The translations under genes and the position numbers were made by a program. The notes below the pieces were generated by a model. It made no database searches, had not been told where the DNA came from, and saw only the letters and a program-made list of their open reading frames with translations. A stretch of DNA of 64,000 bases from Ursus arctos (taxonomy: Eukaryota > Chordata > Mammalia > Carnivora > Ursidae), in NCBI RefSeq assembly GCF_023065955.2, contig NW_026623008.1:16398501-16462500 (forward strand), in the 5' to 3' direction. Each line of letters begins with the position of its first letter. Positions within the stretch are counted from its first letter, which is position 1. Below are positions 63,442 to 64,000 of the stretch, one piece after another.

Positions 63442-63564
63442 TGACCCCAGGCATGAAGATCTACATCGACCCTTTCACCTATGAGGACCCCAATGAGGCA
63501 GTGCGGGAGTTTGCCAAGGAAATTGACATCTCCTGTGTCAAAATTGAGCAGGTGATTGGAGCAG
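63442..63564 (+). CDS. EPHB2: EPHB2 exon 10: juxtamembrane tyrosines and kinase start
   Basis: This 123-bp exon encodes 41 residues. It includes [19 protein letters not shown], which has the two conserved juxtamembrane tyrosines of Eph receptors. When unphosphorylated this segment holds the kinase inactive; once autophosphorylated the tyrosines release it and recruit SH2 proteins (family knowledge). The exon ends with [11 protein letters not shown], the first beta strand and the start of the glycine-rich ATP loop; the rest of the loop (GEFGEV in the family) is in exon 11, outside the window. The acceptor is ccttatcccccag-like before 63442; the donor is G|GTAGGT at 63565. Both ends are phase 1. 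A second AG nine bases into the exon (tgaccccag) is a possible minor in-frame acceptor. Confidence 0.97.
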
Positions 63565-64000
63565 GTAGGTGGCTGGTGCTCTCCCAGGTACCATGGCCTC
63601 AGCCATGAGTGGGGAGTACTCTTGGGGCAGAGGGTAGGATGTGGGGCAGGAAACTCAGAGGTTCCTCCAAGGCCTGAAGGTTCAGAATCCCCGAGGTAGA
63701 AAAGTCCTCAAAGGTCATACGGTAAAGTCACCTCATCAACATATGAGGAAACTGAGGCACGGGGCTGGGAAGGAGCTCGCGTATCACGGCAGAGATTGAG
63801 CTCGGTCCAGAACCCCATTCTTTGGCCTCAGTCTAGTGCTTTGTCCTTCCCGCCATTCATCCAGGTCCCTCTCTCCATCTCCCTAGGCCTTACCCCATGC
63901 CCAGCCAAATACCATGGGACAGCTGTGAAGAGTTTACTCTTACTCCCAGTGGTGGCTAGGACCTTTCTGGGCCCCCACATTCTACAAAGGGGTTCTTTGT
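63565..64000 (+). other. EPHB2: EPHB2 intron 10, 5' part
   Basis: Begins with the strong donor GTAGGT. Contains one antisense MIR (listed); nothing else is recognisable before the window ends. Confidence 0.93.
63690..63855 (-). repeat. MIR SINE, antisense
   Basis: TATGAGGAAACTGAGGCACG and GGCAGAGATTGAGCTCGGTC. Confidence 0.78.

Larger units (their letters stand above)
1..64000 (+). other. EPHB2: EPHB2 gene, internal part (3' intron 3 to 5' intron 10)
   Basis: Seven exons in one orientation, each with AG before and GT after, join in frame into a continuous Eph receptor segment of about 317 residues. Exon sizes are 156, 336, 125, 163, 109, 68 (or 65) and 123 bp, the pattern I know for Eph receptor exons 4-10. 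EPHB2 rather than a paralogue is chosen from residue-level recognition, for example DEACTHCPINSRTTSEG in exon 4, CKSCGSGRGACTRCGD in exon 5 and SIQEKLPLIIGSSAAG in exon 8. The product is a membrane receptor tyrosine kinase binding ephrin-B ligands on neighbouring cells, acting in axon guidance, synapse formation and intestinal crypt cell sorting (family knowledge). Promoter, signal peptide, ligand-binding domain, most of the kinase, SAM and C-terminus are outside the window. Confidence 0.97.

Noticed and set aside
1..64000. CRISPR arrays, operons, ribosome-binding sites, phage or plasmid features
   Set aside because: The DNA is mammalian intron/exon sequence. Repeats are SINE, LINE, DNA transposon and microsatellite types; no spaced direct-repeat array exists.

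Overview
The window is mammalian genomic DNA. It holds the middle of one gene, EPHB2 (ephrin type-B receptor 2, a receptor tyrosine kinase), on the + strand. Seven short coding exons with canonical AG/GT splice sites and matching phases (exons 4-10 by the usual Eph numbering) spell the known EPHB2 order: end of the cysteine-rich region, two fibronectin type III domains, transmembrane helix, juxtamembrane segment with the YxxxxxY tyrosines, and the first residues of the kinase domain. The gene start, ligand-binding exons, most kinase exons, SAM domain and PDZ ligand lie outside the window. No second protein-coding gene, rRNA, tRNA gene, CRISPR array or prokaryotic feature is supported.

Organism: tRNA-derived carnivoran SINEs (SINEC/CAN-SINE type) occur in both orientations, so this is an order Carnivora genome. 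Two copies near 49.7-50.2 kb are of a young subfamily that I associate with bears and their arctoid relatives (giant-panda-type SINEC1). A bear or other arctoid is therefore my best guess. It is not the dog-type SINEC_Cf. This rests on repeat recognition from memory.

Layout: 1-27155 is the 3' part of a long intron 3. It starts with a fossil L1 broken by a Tigger-like transposon and a SINE, followed by many MIR and L2 fragments, an ATGG and a GT microsatellite, and an L1 3' end. 27156-28782 holds exons 4 and 5, separated by 1.1 kb. 28783-45304 is the 16.5 kb intron 5 (LTR-like, MER5A-like, L1, SINE, MIR and L2 copies). 45305-56856 holds exons 6-9, with introns 6 (8.1 kb), 7 (2.0 kb) and 8 (0.9 kb); intron 6 contains a stack of three antisense SINEs and a TA-flanked palindromic MITE. 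56857-63441 is intron 9 (6.6 kb), with a well-preserved antisense L2, a hAT-like element and an exact 41-bp duplication. Exon 10 and the start of intron 10 close the window.

The most useful observations are a NAGNAG tandem acceptor at exon 9 that should add or remove one Arg just inside the membrane; an exact 41-bp direct repeat 1.6 kb apart in intron 9; several datable nested insertions; a cluster of homeodomain-type TAAT cores in repeat-free intron 3 sequence; a CpG-dense exon 5; and G-quadruplex-prone tracts. I found no convincing new biological system. Repeat boundaries are by eye and usually good to about 10-30 bp; family names are from memory of consensus sequences.
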